A stretch of DNA of 64,000 nt from Nonomuraea typhae (GCF_009760925.1 NZ_VRLV01000001.1:992001-1056000); one strand, 5' to 3'. Positions 19,466 through 28,162 are shown, counted from the stretch's first letter. Program-made: numbers and translations. Notes: generated from the letters alone by a model not told the origin.

Positions 19466-20080
19466 ATGGCGTACACACTCACCCGAGGTGCGCGGGTGCT
19501 GCACCAGGCCGCCGCTCACTGCCTGGTCCACCCGGACGAGGAGTTCCGGGGGCGACTGCCGCTGCTGCGGGACGCGCTGACCGCCGCGCCGCATCCCGCG
19601 GGAGCGAGGCTGTGGCCCTTTCTCGCCTACGCCGAAGGCGTCCCGCCCGCCGCCCTGGCCGCGCACTACGTCGAGGTCTTCGACTTCAGGAGCCGCCACA
19701 GCCTCTACCTGAGCTGGTGGCTCGACGGCGACACCCGGCGGCGGGGCGCGTCGCTGGTGGCGATCAAAGAGGTGTACCGGGCCCACGGGCTGGAGTTCCG
19801 CGACGGGGAACTGCCCGACTTCCTGCCCGTGGTGCTGGAGTTCACGGCCGCCACCGGTGCGGCGGGGCTGCTGCTGGAGCACCGGCCGGGGCTGGAACTG
19901 CTGCGGCTGGCGCTCGGGGAGAACGGCTCGCCGTACCGGCACGTCGTGGAGGCCGTCTGCGCCACGCTGCCCGGGCCCTCGCCCAGGGACCGGGCCGAGG
20001 CCCGCGCGCTGGCGGCGGCGGGGCCGCGTGTCGAGCAGGTGGGGCTGCCGCCCTTCCCGGGGCGGGCATCTCACCACTGA
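19466..20080 (+). CDS. narJ: NarJ-like nitrate reductase molybdenum cofactor assembly chaperone, orphan
   Basis: This 204-residue soluble protein shows the NarJ hallmark AHYVEVFDFRSRHSLYLSWW and the following DGDTRRRGASLVAIKEVYRA and GELPDFLPVVLEF. NarJ chaperones insert the Mo cofactor into the NarG catalytic subunit and belong to narGHJI operons. Here no narG, narH or narI is adjacent: upstream is the small secreted protein and downstream the cobalamin riboswitch. The start ATG at 19466 has a GGGAAA site. Either the nitrate reductase is elsewhere or the protein serves another Mo enzyme. Confidence 0.88.
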   Translation: MAYTLTRGARVLHQAAAHCLVHPDEEFRGRLPLLRDALTAAPHPAGARLWPFLAYAEGVPPAALAAHYVEVFDFRSRHSLYLSWWLDGDTRRRGASLVAIKEVYRAHGLEFRDGELPDFLPVVLEFTAATGAAGLLLEHRPGLELLRLALGENGSPYRHVVEAVCATLPGPSPRDRAEARALAAAGPRVEQVGLPPFPGRASHH

Positions 20081-20109
20081 CGCGGATATGTCACGATAGG
20101 TCCGCAAAT

Positions 20110-20275
20110 TTCAAGAAAAGTGCGGCGACGGCGGAACGAGGAAGCCGGTGTGAATCCGGCGCGGTCCCGCCACTGTGATCGGCGAGCGGATCCCGACGAA
20201 CGCCACCGCCCTCCCACCGGGGGCGGGAAGGCCGGGACGAGCGTTGACCCGAGAGCCAGGAGACTCACGCGGTCG
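20110..20275 (+). ncRNA. Cobalamin (B12) riboswitch
   Basis: The leader holds the conserved cobalamin aptamer elements in order: GAAGCCGGTGTGAATCCGGC (20141-20160), GCGGTCCCGCCACTGTGATC, which contains the B12 box, and the 3' core GAGAGCCAGGAGACTCACG (20251-20269). The pairing GCCGG/CCGGC around TGTGAAT is intact. It stands before the binding-protein start at 20320, so high cobalamin should switch the importer off. Outer boundaries are approximate. Confidence 0.95.
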
Positions 20276-20319
20276 CCACCTCACGACCTTGGGGCGGATC
20301 TCCCCATGAGAGGAACGGC

Positions 20320-21294
20320 ATGCGCGTCCCCCTGCGCCGTTGTGCGCTGGTCTCCGTGCTCCTGGCCACGGCGGCCTGCGGAGGCACCCGACCGGCGGCC
20401 CGGCCCGCCCAGAACGCCCCCGGCTTCCCCGTCACGGTGACGAACTGCGGCGAAACGATCACCTACGAGCGCCCGCCCCAGCGCGCCGTCACCCTCAACC
20501 AGCACGCCACCGAGATCATGCTGGCCCTCGGCCTGGAGAAGTCCATGGCGGGCACCGCCTACCTGGACGACGCCATCCTGCCCGAGTACAAGGCGGCCTA
20601 CGACGGGATCAAGGTCCTGGCCGAGGAGTACCCCAGCTACGAGGCCCTGCTCGCGGCCGAGCCCGACTTCGTCTACGCGGGCTTCGAGAGCGGCTTCGCC
20701 GCCAAGGAAGGCCGCGGGCGCGACGTGCTGGCCAAGGCGGGCATCGACACCCACGTCAACATCGAGGAGTGCCCCGCGGGCCCGGTGACGGCGGCGCAGG
20801 CGGAGGAGGAGATCCGCACGATCGGCCGCATCTTCGGCGTCCAGGACCGCGCCGAACGCCAGGTCGCCGCCATGCGCGCCACCCTCGACCGGGTCGGCGA
20901 GGCGCTGGCCGGGGCGAAGCCGGTCAAGGTGTTCGTCTACGACAGCGGCGACAAGACCGCCTTCACCGCCGGCGGCACCGGGATCGGCAACGAGATGATC
21001 AAGCTGGCCGGCGGCGTCAACCTTTTCGCCGACCTGCCCAAGGCGTGGGGCGACGTCTCCCTGGAGCAGGTCGCCGAGCGCGCCCCCGAGCTGATCGTGA
21101 TCTACGACTACGGCGACACGCCGCTGGAGACCAAGAAGAACTTCCTGCTGTCCAGCCCCGCGCTCAAGGACGTGCCGGCGATCAAGGACAGGCGCTTCGC
21201 CGTGCTGCCGCTGTCCTCGGCGGTGCTCGGGGTGCGGGTGCCCGCCGGGGTGGAGACGCTGGCCAGGCAGATCCACCCGGACCGGGTCAGGTGA
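20320..21294 (+). CDS. btuF: BtuF-like cobalamin-binding lipoprotein of ABC importer
   Basis: This 324-residue lipoprotein has lipobox LATAAC (Cys20) and a class III binding-protein fold (PPQRAVTLNQHATEIMLALG; VFVYDSGDKTAFTAGGTGIG; LIVIYDYGDTPLETKK). Alone this family could bind siderophores, haem or B12. The B12 riboswitch directly upstream makes cobalamin or a corrinoid the likely ligand. AGAGGA precedes the ATG. The stop overlaps the permease GTG (GTGA). Confidence 0.9.
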   Translation: MRVPLRRCALVSVLLATAACGGTRPAARPAQNAPGFPVTVTNCGETITYERPPQRAVTLNQHATEIMLALGLEKSMAGTAYLDDAILPEYKAAYDGIKVLAEEYPSYEALLAAEPDFVYAGFESGFAAKEGRGRDVLAKAGIDTHVNIEECPAGPVTAAQAEEEIRTIGRIFGVQDRAERQVAAMRATLDRVGEALAGAKPVKVFVYDSGDKTAFTAGGTGIGNEMIKLAGGVNLFADLPKAWGDVSLEQVAERAPELIVIYDYGDTPLETKKNFLLSSPALKDVPAIKDRRFAVLPLSSAVLGVRVPAGVETLARQIHPDRVR

Positions 21295-22325
21295 CGCTAC
21301 GGCGGCGCCTGCCGTACACGCTGGTCCTGGCGGCCTTCGCCGCCGCGGTCCTGGCGGCGGGGACGGCGGGCATCGTGGCCGGGTCCGTGGGCATGCCGGT
21401 CGCCGAGGTGTGGGGGATCCTGCTGCACCGCATGCGGCTGCCGCTCGCCGAGCCCACGTGGACGGCGGTGCGCGAGACGATCGTCATGGACGTGCGGCTG
21501 CCGCGCGTGCTGCTGTGCGCGATCGTCGGCGCCGGGCTGTCGGTGTGCGGGATGGCGCTCCAGGCTCTGGTGCGCAACCCGCTGGCCGATCCGATGCTGC
21601 TCGGCGTCTCCTCCGGCGGCACGGTCGGGGCGGTGCTGGTGATGGTGTTCAACGTGACGTTCCTGGGCGCGTTCTCGCTGCCGCTGGCCGCCTTCGCCGG
21701 GTCGTTCCTCGCGCTGGTCCTCGTGTACGGCCTGGCCGGGGCGGGCGGCCGGCTGACCACGGTCCGGCTGGTGCTGGCCGGGGTGGCGACCGCCGAGGTG
21801 CTGTCCGCGCTCGCGAGCTTCCTGATCGTCACCTCCAACGACCCGCACAAGGCCGACTCCGCGCTGCGCTGGATGCTCGGCGGCCTGGCCGGCACCACGT
21901 GGGACCTGCTCTGGATCCCCGCGGCGGCGGTGCTCCTGGGCACCGGCGTGCTGCTGGGTGTGAGCCGGCCGCTCAACCTGCTCCTGGCCGGGGAGGAGGC
22001 GGCCGCCGCCCTGGGGCTGGACGTGCACCGCTTCCGGGCGGCGATGTTCGTGCTCGTGGCGCTGATGATCGGGACGATCGTCGCGGTCAGCGGCTCGATC
22101 GGGTTCGTCGGGCTCATGCTGCCGCACGTGGTCCGGCTGCTGGTCGGCGCCGACCACCGGCGGGCGCTCCCGGCGGCGGCGCTGCTCGGCGCGGCCTTCC
22201 TCATCGCCGCCGACCTGGCGGCCCGCAGCCTCATCGCGCCGGAGGAGATCCCCATCGGCATCCTGACCGCGGTCACCGGCGGGCCGTTCTTCCTGTGGCT
22301 CATGCGAAGGAGGGCGGCACGATGA
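21291..22325 (+). CDS. btuC: BtuC/FecCD-family importer permease
   Basis: This 344-residue permease has about ten transmembrane segments and the FecCD patterns RLPRVLLCAIVGAGLSVCGM, ALVRNPLADPMLLGVSSGGT, the ATPase-contact loop AAAALGLDVHRFRAAMF, and SGSIGFVGLMLPHVVRLLVG with a bound-substrate gate. The GTG at 21291 overlaps the binding-protein stop, and the stop overlaps the ATPase start. It is controlled by the same riboswitch leader. Confidence 0.92.
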   Translation: MTLRRRLPYTLVLAAFAAAVLAAGTAGIVAGSVGMPVAEVWGILLHRMRLPLAEPTWTAVRETIVMDVRLPRVLLCAIVGAGLSVCGMALQALVRNPLADPMLLGVSSGGTVGAVLVMVFNVTFLGAFSLPLAAFAGSFLALVLVYGLAGAGGRLTTVRLVLAGVATAEVLSALASFLIVTSNDPHKADSALRWMLGGLAGTTWDLLWIPAAAVLLGTGVLLGVSRPLNLLLAGEEAAAALGLDVHRFRAAMFVLVALMIGTIVAVSGSIGFVGLMLPHVVRLLVGADHRRALPAAALLGAAFLIAADLAARSLIAPEEIPIGILTAVTGGPFFLWLMRRRAAR

Positions 22326-23098
22326 CGCCCGGCGATCTGCGTGCCGACGCCGTCAGCGTCGTGGTGAACGGCCGCGCCCTGGTCGAGGAGGTGACCCTCG
22401 TCGCGGCGCCAGGGGAGGTGGTCGCGCTCGTCGGGCCCAACGGGGCGGGCAAGTCCACGCTCCTGCGCACCTTCTACCGGGCGATGCGGCCCAGCGCGGG
22501 CCGGGTGACGCTCGACGGGCAGGACGTCTGGGGCATGCCGGGCAAGCAGCTGGCCAGGAAGCTGGCCGCGGTCCTGCAGGAGGCGCCCGGGGAGTTCGAG
22601 CTGACCGTCTACGACGTGGCGGCCATGGCCCGCACCCCCTTCAAACGGCCCTTCGAGCGCGACGGGGCCGCCGACCGGCGCATCGTCATGGACGCGCTGG
22701 CCGAGCTGGACGTGGCCGAGCTCGCCGGCGCCCCCTTCGACCGGCTGTCCGGCGGCGAGAAACAGCGGGTGCTCATCGCCCGCGCGCTCGCCCAGGGCAC
22801 CGGGACGATGGTCCTCGACGAGCCCACCAACCACCTCGACCTGCGCCACCAGCTCGACGCCCTGCGCCTGGTGCGGCGGCTCGGCGTGACCGCCGTCGTC
22901 GCGCTGCACGACCTCAACCTGGCCGCCGCCTTCTGCGGGCGCGTGTGCGTGATGGACGCCGGGCGGCTCGTCGCCGACGGGCCGCCCGGCGAGGTCCTCA
23001 CCGAACGGCTCCTCGCCGAGGTGTACGGCGTGGCCGCCGAGGTCCGCCCGCATCCCGCCACCGGCCTGCCCCAGATCAGCGTGCACCCGGGAACCTAG
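22322..23098 (+). CDS. btuD: BtuD-like importer ATPase
   Basis: This 258-residue ATPase has Walker A GPNGAGKST, signature LSGGEKQRVLIARAL, Walker B MVLDEPTNHLDL and H-loop VVALHDLNLAAAFC, the iron/B12 transporter type (FecE/BtuD). It completes the riboswitch-controlled operon. Its 3' end overlaps the convergent SARP gene by four bases. Confidence 0.93.
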   Translation: MTPGDLRADAVSVVVNGRALVEEVTLVAAPGEVVALVGPNGAGKSTLLRTFYRAMRPSAGRVTLDGQDVWGMPGKQLARKLAAVLQEAPGEFELTVYDVAAMARTPFKRPFERDGAADRRIVMDALAELDVAELAGAPFDRLSGGEKQRVLIARALAQGTGTMVLDEPTNHLDLRHQLDALRLVRRLGVTAVVALHDLNLAAAFCGRVCVMDAGRLVADGPPGEVLTERLLAEVYGVAAEVRPHPATGLPQISVHPGT

Positions 23099-26000
23099 CC
23101 GATCAGGGCCCTGGCGCGCTGGGCCAGCGAGGTCATCCCCTTGCCGATCGCCGTCTCCAGCACCTGCTCGACCAGCTCGGCCGCCTCCGCCCGCTCGCCG
23201 CGCAGCATGAGCGCCCTGGCCCGGTCGTAGCGCACCCGGGCCAGCTGGGTGCGGGACCCGGTGACGAGTCCTTCGGCGACGCGCAGCCGGCGCAGCGCGA
23301 GGTCCGTCTGCCCGGCCACGGTGGCCGCGGCCGCGCCGTACCGGGCGGCGGGGCCCATGAGCACGGCCGGCCACCCCGCCAGCGCGACCTCCCGCACGTG
23401 CGGCACGAGCAGCTTGGACACGTGCGCGGCCAGGGCGGTCAGCTCGCGCCCGCCCGCTCCCGCCTCGTCCAGCAACGAGCAGGTCTCGGCCACCAGTGCC
23501 AGCGCCGGCGCCCGCCAGCCGTGCGGCGGGAAGGCGGCGAACCGGTCGGAGTGCGCGGCCAGTTCGGTGAGCGTGTCCCACGCCTCGCCGGGGTGGCCGG
23601 TCTGGGCCAGGGCCATGGCCAGCGCCGCCCGCCAGATGGGCCAGTAGCCGTGCTGCTCCACCCGCCCGGCCAGGTCGGAGCGCATCAGCACCTCCAGCTC
23701 GCCGCGCTCGAACAGCAGCCAGAACACCTGGGCGTCCCAGGTCATGCGCAGCGTGCCGGCGGGCAGCACGCGCGCCTCCTCGAGGTCCTTGACCGAGCGC
23801 TCCTGCTCGCCGAACAACCGCGCCGCCGCCTCGTCGAACCGGCCCCGCCACAGGTCGAGCAGGGTGTCGAACGCGGTCTGCAGCCAGTCGCCGAGCACAC
23901 GGGGGTGGTGGGCGATCTGGGCGCGGTGCCGGTCCACGAGCGCGGCGGCCTTGTGCACGTCGCCGAGCCTGAGATGGTCGACGGCCAGCGCCACCAGCGC
24001 CTCGCTGTGGAAGTAGGACGAGCCCGCGCGGATGCCGGCGTCGTGCAGCGCCCTGGAGATGCCGAGCAGCTCGGCGGGCGGCGCGAAGTCGTACATGCCC
24101 ATGCGGCACTCGTTGAGCACCTCGCAGCGCACCTCGGGCGGGCAGTCCGCACGCAGCTCGGCCAGGGCACGGCGGGCCAGCTCCGGGCCCCGGTGGGTCA
24201 GGGCCTGGCCGCCCTCGCCGACCGGGCCCTCGCCGACCGCCATCGTCGACTTGTGCGCCAGGTGGGCGCTGAGCTGCACGCGCAGGTCGGCGGCCTCCTC
24301 CTCGTCGTCGCCCGACAGCGCCGCGAGCGCGTCCTCCAGAAGGCCGAGGAGCTGCTCGTCGACCTGCCCGGGGTCGGTCCAGCGGCGGGCGAGCTGGATG
24401 GCGGCGACGGCACGCAGCCGGGGCAGGTCGGCGGCCGCGTCGTACGCCTCCCGGTAGTGCACGCCCGCCGTGTGCATGTCGCTCCCGGCGATGCGCGCCT
24501 CGCCGAGCGTCATCAGCAGGCCGAACCGGGTGACCGGACCGGACGGCAGCCGCAGGCCGTACTCCGCCCAGGAGCGGGCGGAGCCGAGGCCGAAGGCCGA
24601 CAGCTCCGCGCGCGCCGCGGTGAGGCAGGCGGTGGCGACCTGCTCGTCGGAGACGGCGGGCCGGGCGGCGCGGGCGTGCATGGCCATGCGCACGGGCAGG
24701 TCGGCGGTGACCTGCTCGGCGGTGCGCAGCCGCTCGCCGAGCACCTCGAAGGCGCGCCGGTGCAGCCGCCTGGCCAGGGCCGGGTCCTCTTCGAGCGCGG
24801 CCAGGACCTCCTCGCGGCGCAGCTCGTGGCGGAAGCGCACGCCGCTGTGAGCCTCCACGGCCGCCAGGGTGACCGCGGCCGCCTGCTGGCGGTCGGCCTC
24901 GGCGGAGTCGAGGTCCAGCATGTCGGCCAGGAGCGCGGGGTCGATCTCGCCGCCGCCGCAGGTGATGGCGGCCGCCGCCAGCCACGGCAGCAGGGGTCCC
25001 GGCCGGTGGCCGAGCCCGGGCAGGACCGACAGCTCGCCGTCGGCGGCGCGTACCTCGCACAGCCGCTGCGGCAGCCCGCCGGTGAGCTGGAACGCCTTGG
25101 CGACCTCCCGCTCGGACGGCGGGCGCTCCCACACCTCGCCCAGCCACGCGCGGACGTGGTCCGTGGTGAGCGAGACCAGCGTGACCGGCGCCGCGGGCAT
25201 CTCGCGCCACGGCCCCTCGGGCCGCCCGGCCAGCACGAAGCCCACCGCCGCCTCGCCCAGCCCGCGGCGTACCTCCGCCAGCAGCTCGCACGCGGCGCGG
25301 CTGAACAGCTCGGCGTTGTCGAAGGCGACCACGAGCCCGCCGCCCCTGGACGCCCAGCGCAGCAGCCCGGACAGCAGCGACAGCAGGCGCTGGCGGAAGT
25401 CCTCCAGCCCGGGCGGGGCGGGGGAGCCCGGCATGGCCGAGACGAAGTCCACGAGCGTCTTGTGGTCGGCGCGGCCCAGCGGGTTGACGCCGGTGGCCAG
25501 GTCGCGCTGGAGCCGGGCGTAGAGCATGCCGGTCAGCGAGCGCCAGGGCTGCAGCTCGCCGCTGTCCTGGCAGCTCACCACGACCGTGCGCGGCCTGCTG
25601 TCGGCGCTGCGCGCGGCCAGTTCCGACAGCAGCCTGCTCTTGCCCACGCCGGGCACGCCCCGCACGGCCAGCAGCCCCGGCAGGTTGGCGCGCAGGGCGA
25701 GCAGGGTGTTCAGGTGCTCCTCGCGGCCGACCAGGTCACGCGGGACCTCGGGCCCGCGCACCTCGGCACGGGTGCCGTCCGGCGGCCGGTGCACGTCCAC
25801 GCCGTGCTCGTGCAGCATGAGCAGCGTGAACGCGCGGTCCACGGCCTCGTCGCGGACCTCGGCGGCGCGCAGGTTGAGTGCGCGCTCGGCCGCCGCCCCG
25901 CCCTGCTCGCGCAGCATGCGCATGAAACGCAGCAGCCAGACCGCGCTCACCTCGCCGTGACCCTCACCGACGGGCCCGGAGAGCAGCGCCGCCACCTCGT

Positions 26001-26532
26001 CGTAGCGGCCCAGGCGCAGCGCGGTCTGGGCGAGGTTGCGCACGAGGTCCGCGCGCAGCGTCTCCAGCCGGCGCGCGTGGCGGGCGCACGCCTCCGGCGG
26101 CCCGTCCTCCCACAGCGCGTACGGCCGGCCGTGCCACTCGCCCGCGGCCGCGGTGAGCCGGGCCAGCGCCGCCTCGTCCTGGCCGGATCCGAGCAGGCGC
26201 AGGCCCTCCTTGACGCCGCGCTCGAAGCGGTGGGCGTCGACCACGGCGGTGGCGTCCCCGGTGAGGATGTACTCGTTGGTGCCCCGCCGGGAGGTGATGG
26301 TGAGCCCGCCCCTGGCGAGGACGGAGCGGAACCTGGACACCAGCGGCGCGATGCCCTCGCTGGCCGGTGCCTTGCCCGTCTCCCAGAGGGCGTCGGTGAG
26401 GGTTTCGCGTGAGACGGGCCGTCCCGCCGCGATCAGCAGCGTGAGGACCCTGGCGGTCTTGCCCGGCACGTTCTGCGGGAGCCCGTCCACGAGCACGGTG
26501 GTACGGCCGAGCACCCGGATCTCAAAGGTCAC
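23095..26532 (-). CDS. SARP/AfsR-like regulator: winged helix, BTAD, AAA ATPase, TPR-like tail
   Basis: This large regulator is about 1145 residues. Residues 1-95 are an OmpR-type winged helix (FEIRVLGRTTVLVDG; RPVSRETLTDALW; LVSRFRSVLARGGLTI). Residues 100-260 are a bacterial transcriptional activation domain. An AAA/STAND ATPase follows, with DLVGREEHL, Walker A GVPGVGKS near residue 295 and Walker B GLVVAFDNAEL near 402; the rest is a helical TPR-like tail. The GTG at 26532 is chosen for its GGTGGAG site; an ATG 15 bases upstream is possible. It is divergent from the GTPase operon across a TGCAA-N5-TTGCA repeat. SARP proteins usually activate secondary metabolism; its target is unknown. 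Confidence 0.9.
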   Translation of the reverse strand: MTFEIRVLGRTTVLVDGLPQNVPGKTARVLTLLIAAGRPVSRETLTDALWETGKAPASEGIAPLVSRFRSVLARGGLTITSRRGTNEYILTGDATAVVDAHRFERGVKEGLRLLGSGQDEAALARLTAAAGEWHGRPYALWEDGPPEACARHARRLETLRADLVRNLAQTALRLGRYDEVAALLSGPVGEGHGEVSAVWLLRFMRMLREQGGAAAERALNLRAAEVRDEAVDRAFTLLMLHEHGVDVHRPPDGTRAEVRGPEVPRDLVGREEHLNTLLALRANLPGLLAVRGVPGVGKSRLLSELAARSADSRPRTVVVSCQDSGELQPWRSLTGMLYARLQRDLATGVNPLGRADHKTLVDFVSAMPGSPAPPGLEDFRQRLLSLLSGLLRWASRGGGLVVAFDNAELFSRAACELLAEVRRGLGEAAVGFVLAGRPEGPWREMPAAPVTLVSLTTDHVRAWLGEVWERPPSEREVAKAFQLTGGLPQRLCEVRAADGELSVLPGLGHRPGPLLPWLAAAAITCGGGEIDPALLADMLDLDSAEADRQQAAAVTLAAVEAHSGVRFRHELRREEVLAALEEDPALARRLHRRAFEVLGERLRTAEQVTADLPVRMAMHARAARPAVSDEQVATACLTAARAELSAFGLGSARSWAEYGLRLPSGPVTRFGLLMTLGEARIAGSDMHTAGVHYREAYDAAADLPRLRAVAAIQLARRWTDPGQVDEQLLGLLEDALAALSGDDEEEAADLRVQLSAHLAHKSTMAVGEGPVGEGGQALTHRGPELARRALAELRADCPPEVRCEVLNECRMGMYDFAPPAELLGISRALHDAGIRAGSSYFHSEALVALAVDHLRLGDVHKAAALVDRHRAQIAHHPRVLGDWLQTAFDTLLDLWRGRFDEAAARLFGEQERSVKDLEEARVLPAGTLRMTWDAQVFWLLFERGELEVLMRSDLAGRVEQHGYWPIWRAALAMALAQTGHPGEAWDTLTELAAHSDRFAAFPPHGWRAPALALVAETCSLLDEAGAGGRELTALAAHVSKLLVPHVREVALAGWPAVLMGPAARYGAAAATVAGQTDLALRRLRVAEGLVTGSRTQLARVRYDRARALMLRGERAEAAELVEQVLETAIGKGMTSLAQRARALIG

Positions 26533-26550
26533 GTCTTCTCCACCCATCAA

Positions 26551-26565
26551 TGCAAGATCATTGCA
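26551..26565. promoter_or_regulatory. Inverted repeat in SARP/GTPase divergent promoter
   Basis: The arms TGCAA and TTGCA are separated by five bases (GATCA) in the short region between the divergent starts at 26532 and 26633. The minus strand also reads CATTGCA twice near here, the kind of direct heptamer repeat that SARP proteins bind. Confidence 0.5.
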
Positions 26566-26632
26566 ATGAGCGGCCCGCACAGTAGTAAACACGCCGACCC
26601 AGCAAGATTCCAGATTTTCGGGAGGGTGTTAC

Positions 26633-27649
26633 GTGCGGGTGTCCAGCCCCTTGTCCGCAGAGCAACTGGAACGCATCAAAGCGGATGTATGGCATAAATA
26701 CGAAACAGAGGCTTCCAGGCCGCTGTCCGTGGCGATCATGGGACAGACGGGCGCGGGGAAGTCGTCTCTGCTCAACGTTCTCTTCGGCGCGGACCTCCCG
26801 ACCGGCGACATCCGCCCGGTGACCAAGGCTCCCGAGGCCATCACCCTGCCTGTCAACATATCCGGCAAAGATGGCCATTCTCTTACATTCTGGGATATGC
26901 CGGGAATAGGGGAATCGGTCCTGGCGGATGCTGATTATTTGGCGATGTATCGGGAAAAGCTCACCGCCTGTGACGTCGTCATCTGGGCCCTCCACTCCGA
27001 CAACCGGTCCACCACCTACGAGGCCATGTGCCTGCGCCGGATCCTGGAAGGCGACGACGACGCAGCCCTGGTCAACAAGCTGACCTTCGCCATGACCAAG
27101 GTCGATCTCCTCACCCCGCCCTCCTGGATCTTCGCCCTGCACGGCGGCAGCGGCGTCTTCGCGCCCGGCACCCGCCTGGCCGCCAAGCTGTCGGACAAAG
27201 CCCTCCACTACGAGGAGGTCTTCATCCGCCCCTTCGCGAGCCTGCTCACCGCCAGCACGTACAACCCCGGCGGCTTCGCGGTCGGCGACGAGCGCCTCAC
27301 CTTCGACGACTACACCGTCCGCTACCGCGGCTACGTCAGCGAGGCCGTGTGCGCGGACTACCAGAGCCGCTACCCCGAGGACGCCGACGTCTTCGCCCGC
27401 CTGCGCGACAACCACCGCGTCCTGGCCTGCTCGGCGTTGTTCCGCTTCAACCTCGCCCAGGTCCTGGTGGCCGTGGTCAACAAGCTCGGCGTCGGCGCCA
27501 CCGCACGCTTCCGCCGCCTGCTCGGCGAGGCCGAGCACCTGGCGGAGGTGCCCGTCGACACCATGCGCGGCCTCGGCAACTTCCTGATCTGGGACGGCGT
27601 CCGCAAACTGCTCGACCTGTCCGACCCCGCCATACCCCCCACCCTGTGA
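26633..27649 (+). CDS. GTPase of the Era/YeeP-like superfamily (GBP/dynamin-related type)
   Basis: This 338-residue protein has a complete N-terminal G domain: G1 GQTGAGKSSLLN near residue 37, a threonine in the switch (RPVTKAPEAI), G3 DMPGIGES near 88 and G4 TKVD near 156. After the G domain is a helical region to the end (FNLAQVLVAVVNKLGVGATA). It has no signal peptide. The GTG at 26633 is supported by GGAGGG six bases upstream. Such stand-alone GTPases (YfjP/YeeP-like) are poorly characterised. It is followed by a small helical protein gene, and the pair is divergent from the SARP/AAA regulator. Confidence 0.85.
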   Translation: MRVSSPLSAEQLERIKADVWHKYETEASRPLSVAIMGQTGAGKSSLLNVLFGADLPTGDIRPVTKAPEAITLPVNISGKDGHSLTFWDMPGIGESVLADADYLAMYREKLTACDVVIWALHSDNRSTTYEAMCLRRILEGDDDAALVNKLTFAMTKVDLLTPPSWIFALHGGSGVFAPGTRLAAKLSDKALHYEEVFIRPFASLLTASTYNPGGFAVGDERLTFDDYTVRYRGYVSEAVCADYQSRYPEDADVFARLRDNHRVLACSALFRFNLAQVLVAVVNKLGVGATARFRRLLGEAEHLAEVPVDTMRGLGNFLIWDGVRKLLDLSDPAIPPTL

Positions 27650-27678
27650 TCCCCAACCCCGAAAGAGGTACCACGACC

Positions 27679-27897
27679 ATGCCGACGATCAGTGACGAGG
27701 ACATCCTGTACGCGGTCAGCCAGCGCAGCCGCCAGGACGCCGAATACCGGCGCCAGCTCGACCGGGCCATCAAGCGCAAGGACGAGGACGACATCGCCCG
27801 CCTCGTGCGCAAGGCGGTCAAGAAGATCCTCGGGATCATCGTCGACGTGACCTTCGACATCATCGAGATCCTCCTGGGCGGCCGAGGCCGCTCATGA
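27679..27897 (+). CDS. Small charged helical protein, GTPase operon partner
   Basis: This 72-residue protein is very rich in charge up to residue 50 (DAEYRRQLDRAIKRKDEDDI) and ends in an amphipathic or membrane-binding helix (ILGIIVDVTFDIIEILLGG). No family is recognised. It begins 29 bases after the GTPase stop with an AAAGAGG ribosome site, so it is probably co-transcribed. It could be a lipid-binding or GTPase-modulating partner (inference). Confidence 0.75.
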   Translation: MPTISDEDILYAVSQRSRQDAEYRRQLDRAIKRKDEDDIARLVRKAVKKILGIIVDVTFDIIEILLGGRGRS

Positions 27898-28109
27898 GAC
27901 CCCGCCCCGCGAGCCCCAGACCGACCACCCGCACCAGACCGACCACCCCCACCAGACTGGCCACCCGCACCAGACTGGCCACCCGCACCAGACTGGCCAC
28001 CCCCACCAGACCGACCACCCGCACCCGGCTTGCCGCCGAAACGCGGATTTCCACCCGCACCCGGCTTGCCGCCGCCGGGTGGCCTGCGACGCTCGGCGAC
28101 GAGTGGTGA
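27894..28109 (+). CDS. Possible coupled ORF of Thr/Arg-rich repeats
   Basis: The ATG overlaps the stop of the small helical protein (ATGA). The 71-residue product would be low complexity (TRTRLA-type hexapeptides) and uses several AGA codons, rare in this genome. It follows an 18-bp DNA repeat and may be a chance frame. No homologous family is recognised, and whether it is translated is open. Confidence 0.25.
   Translation: MRPRPASPRPTTRTRPTTPTRLATRTRLATRTRLATPTRPTTRTRLAAETRISTRTRLAAAGWPATLGDEW
27918..28025. repeat. 18-bp tandem repeat, six units
   Basis: The unit AGACYGRCCACCCSCACC is repeated six times without gaps, each unit differing by one to three bases. Directly after, CACCCGCACCCGGCTTGCCGCCG occurs at about 28017 and again at 28052. 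The repeats are directly adjoining without unique spacers, so this is a minisatellite, not a CRISPR. Confidence 0.9.
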
Positions 28110-28162
28110 TCGACGGACCATCTCCCGCCCTGGGGCCCTCCGCTGCCGCCCCTGGGGCAGCA

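Noticed and set aside
20110..20110. tRNA or other small RNA genes in the window
   Set aside because: Apart from the B12 riboswitch no cloverleaf with T-loop GGTTCGA and matching acceptor stem was noticed on reading; no scan was run.
22945..26412. Long plus-strand frame opposite the SARP gene
   Set aside because: It is a composition-driven shadow with Arg/Gln-rich product and no domain; the minus frame has winged-helix, BTAD and ATPase motifs.
27918..28074. CRISPR-like array
   Set aside because: Units adjoin directly with no unique spacers, and no cas gene is near.
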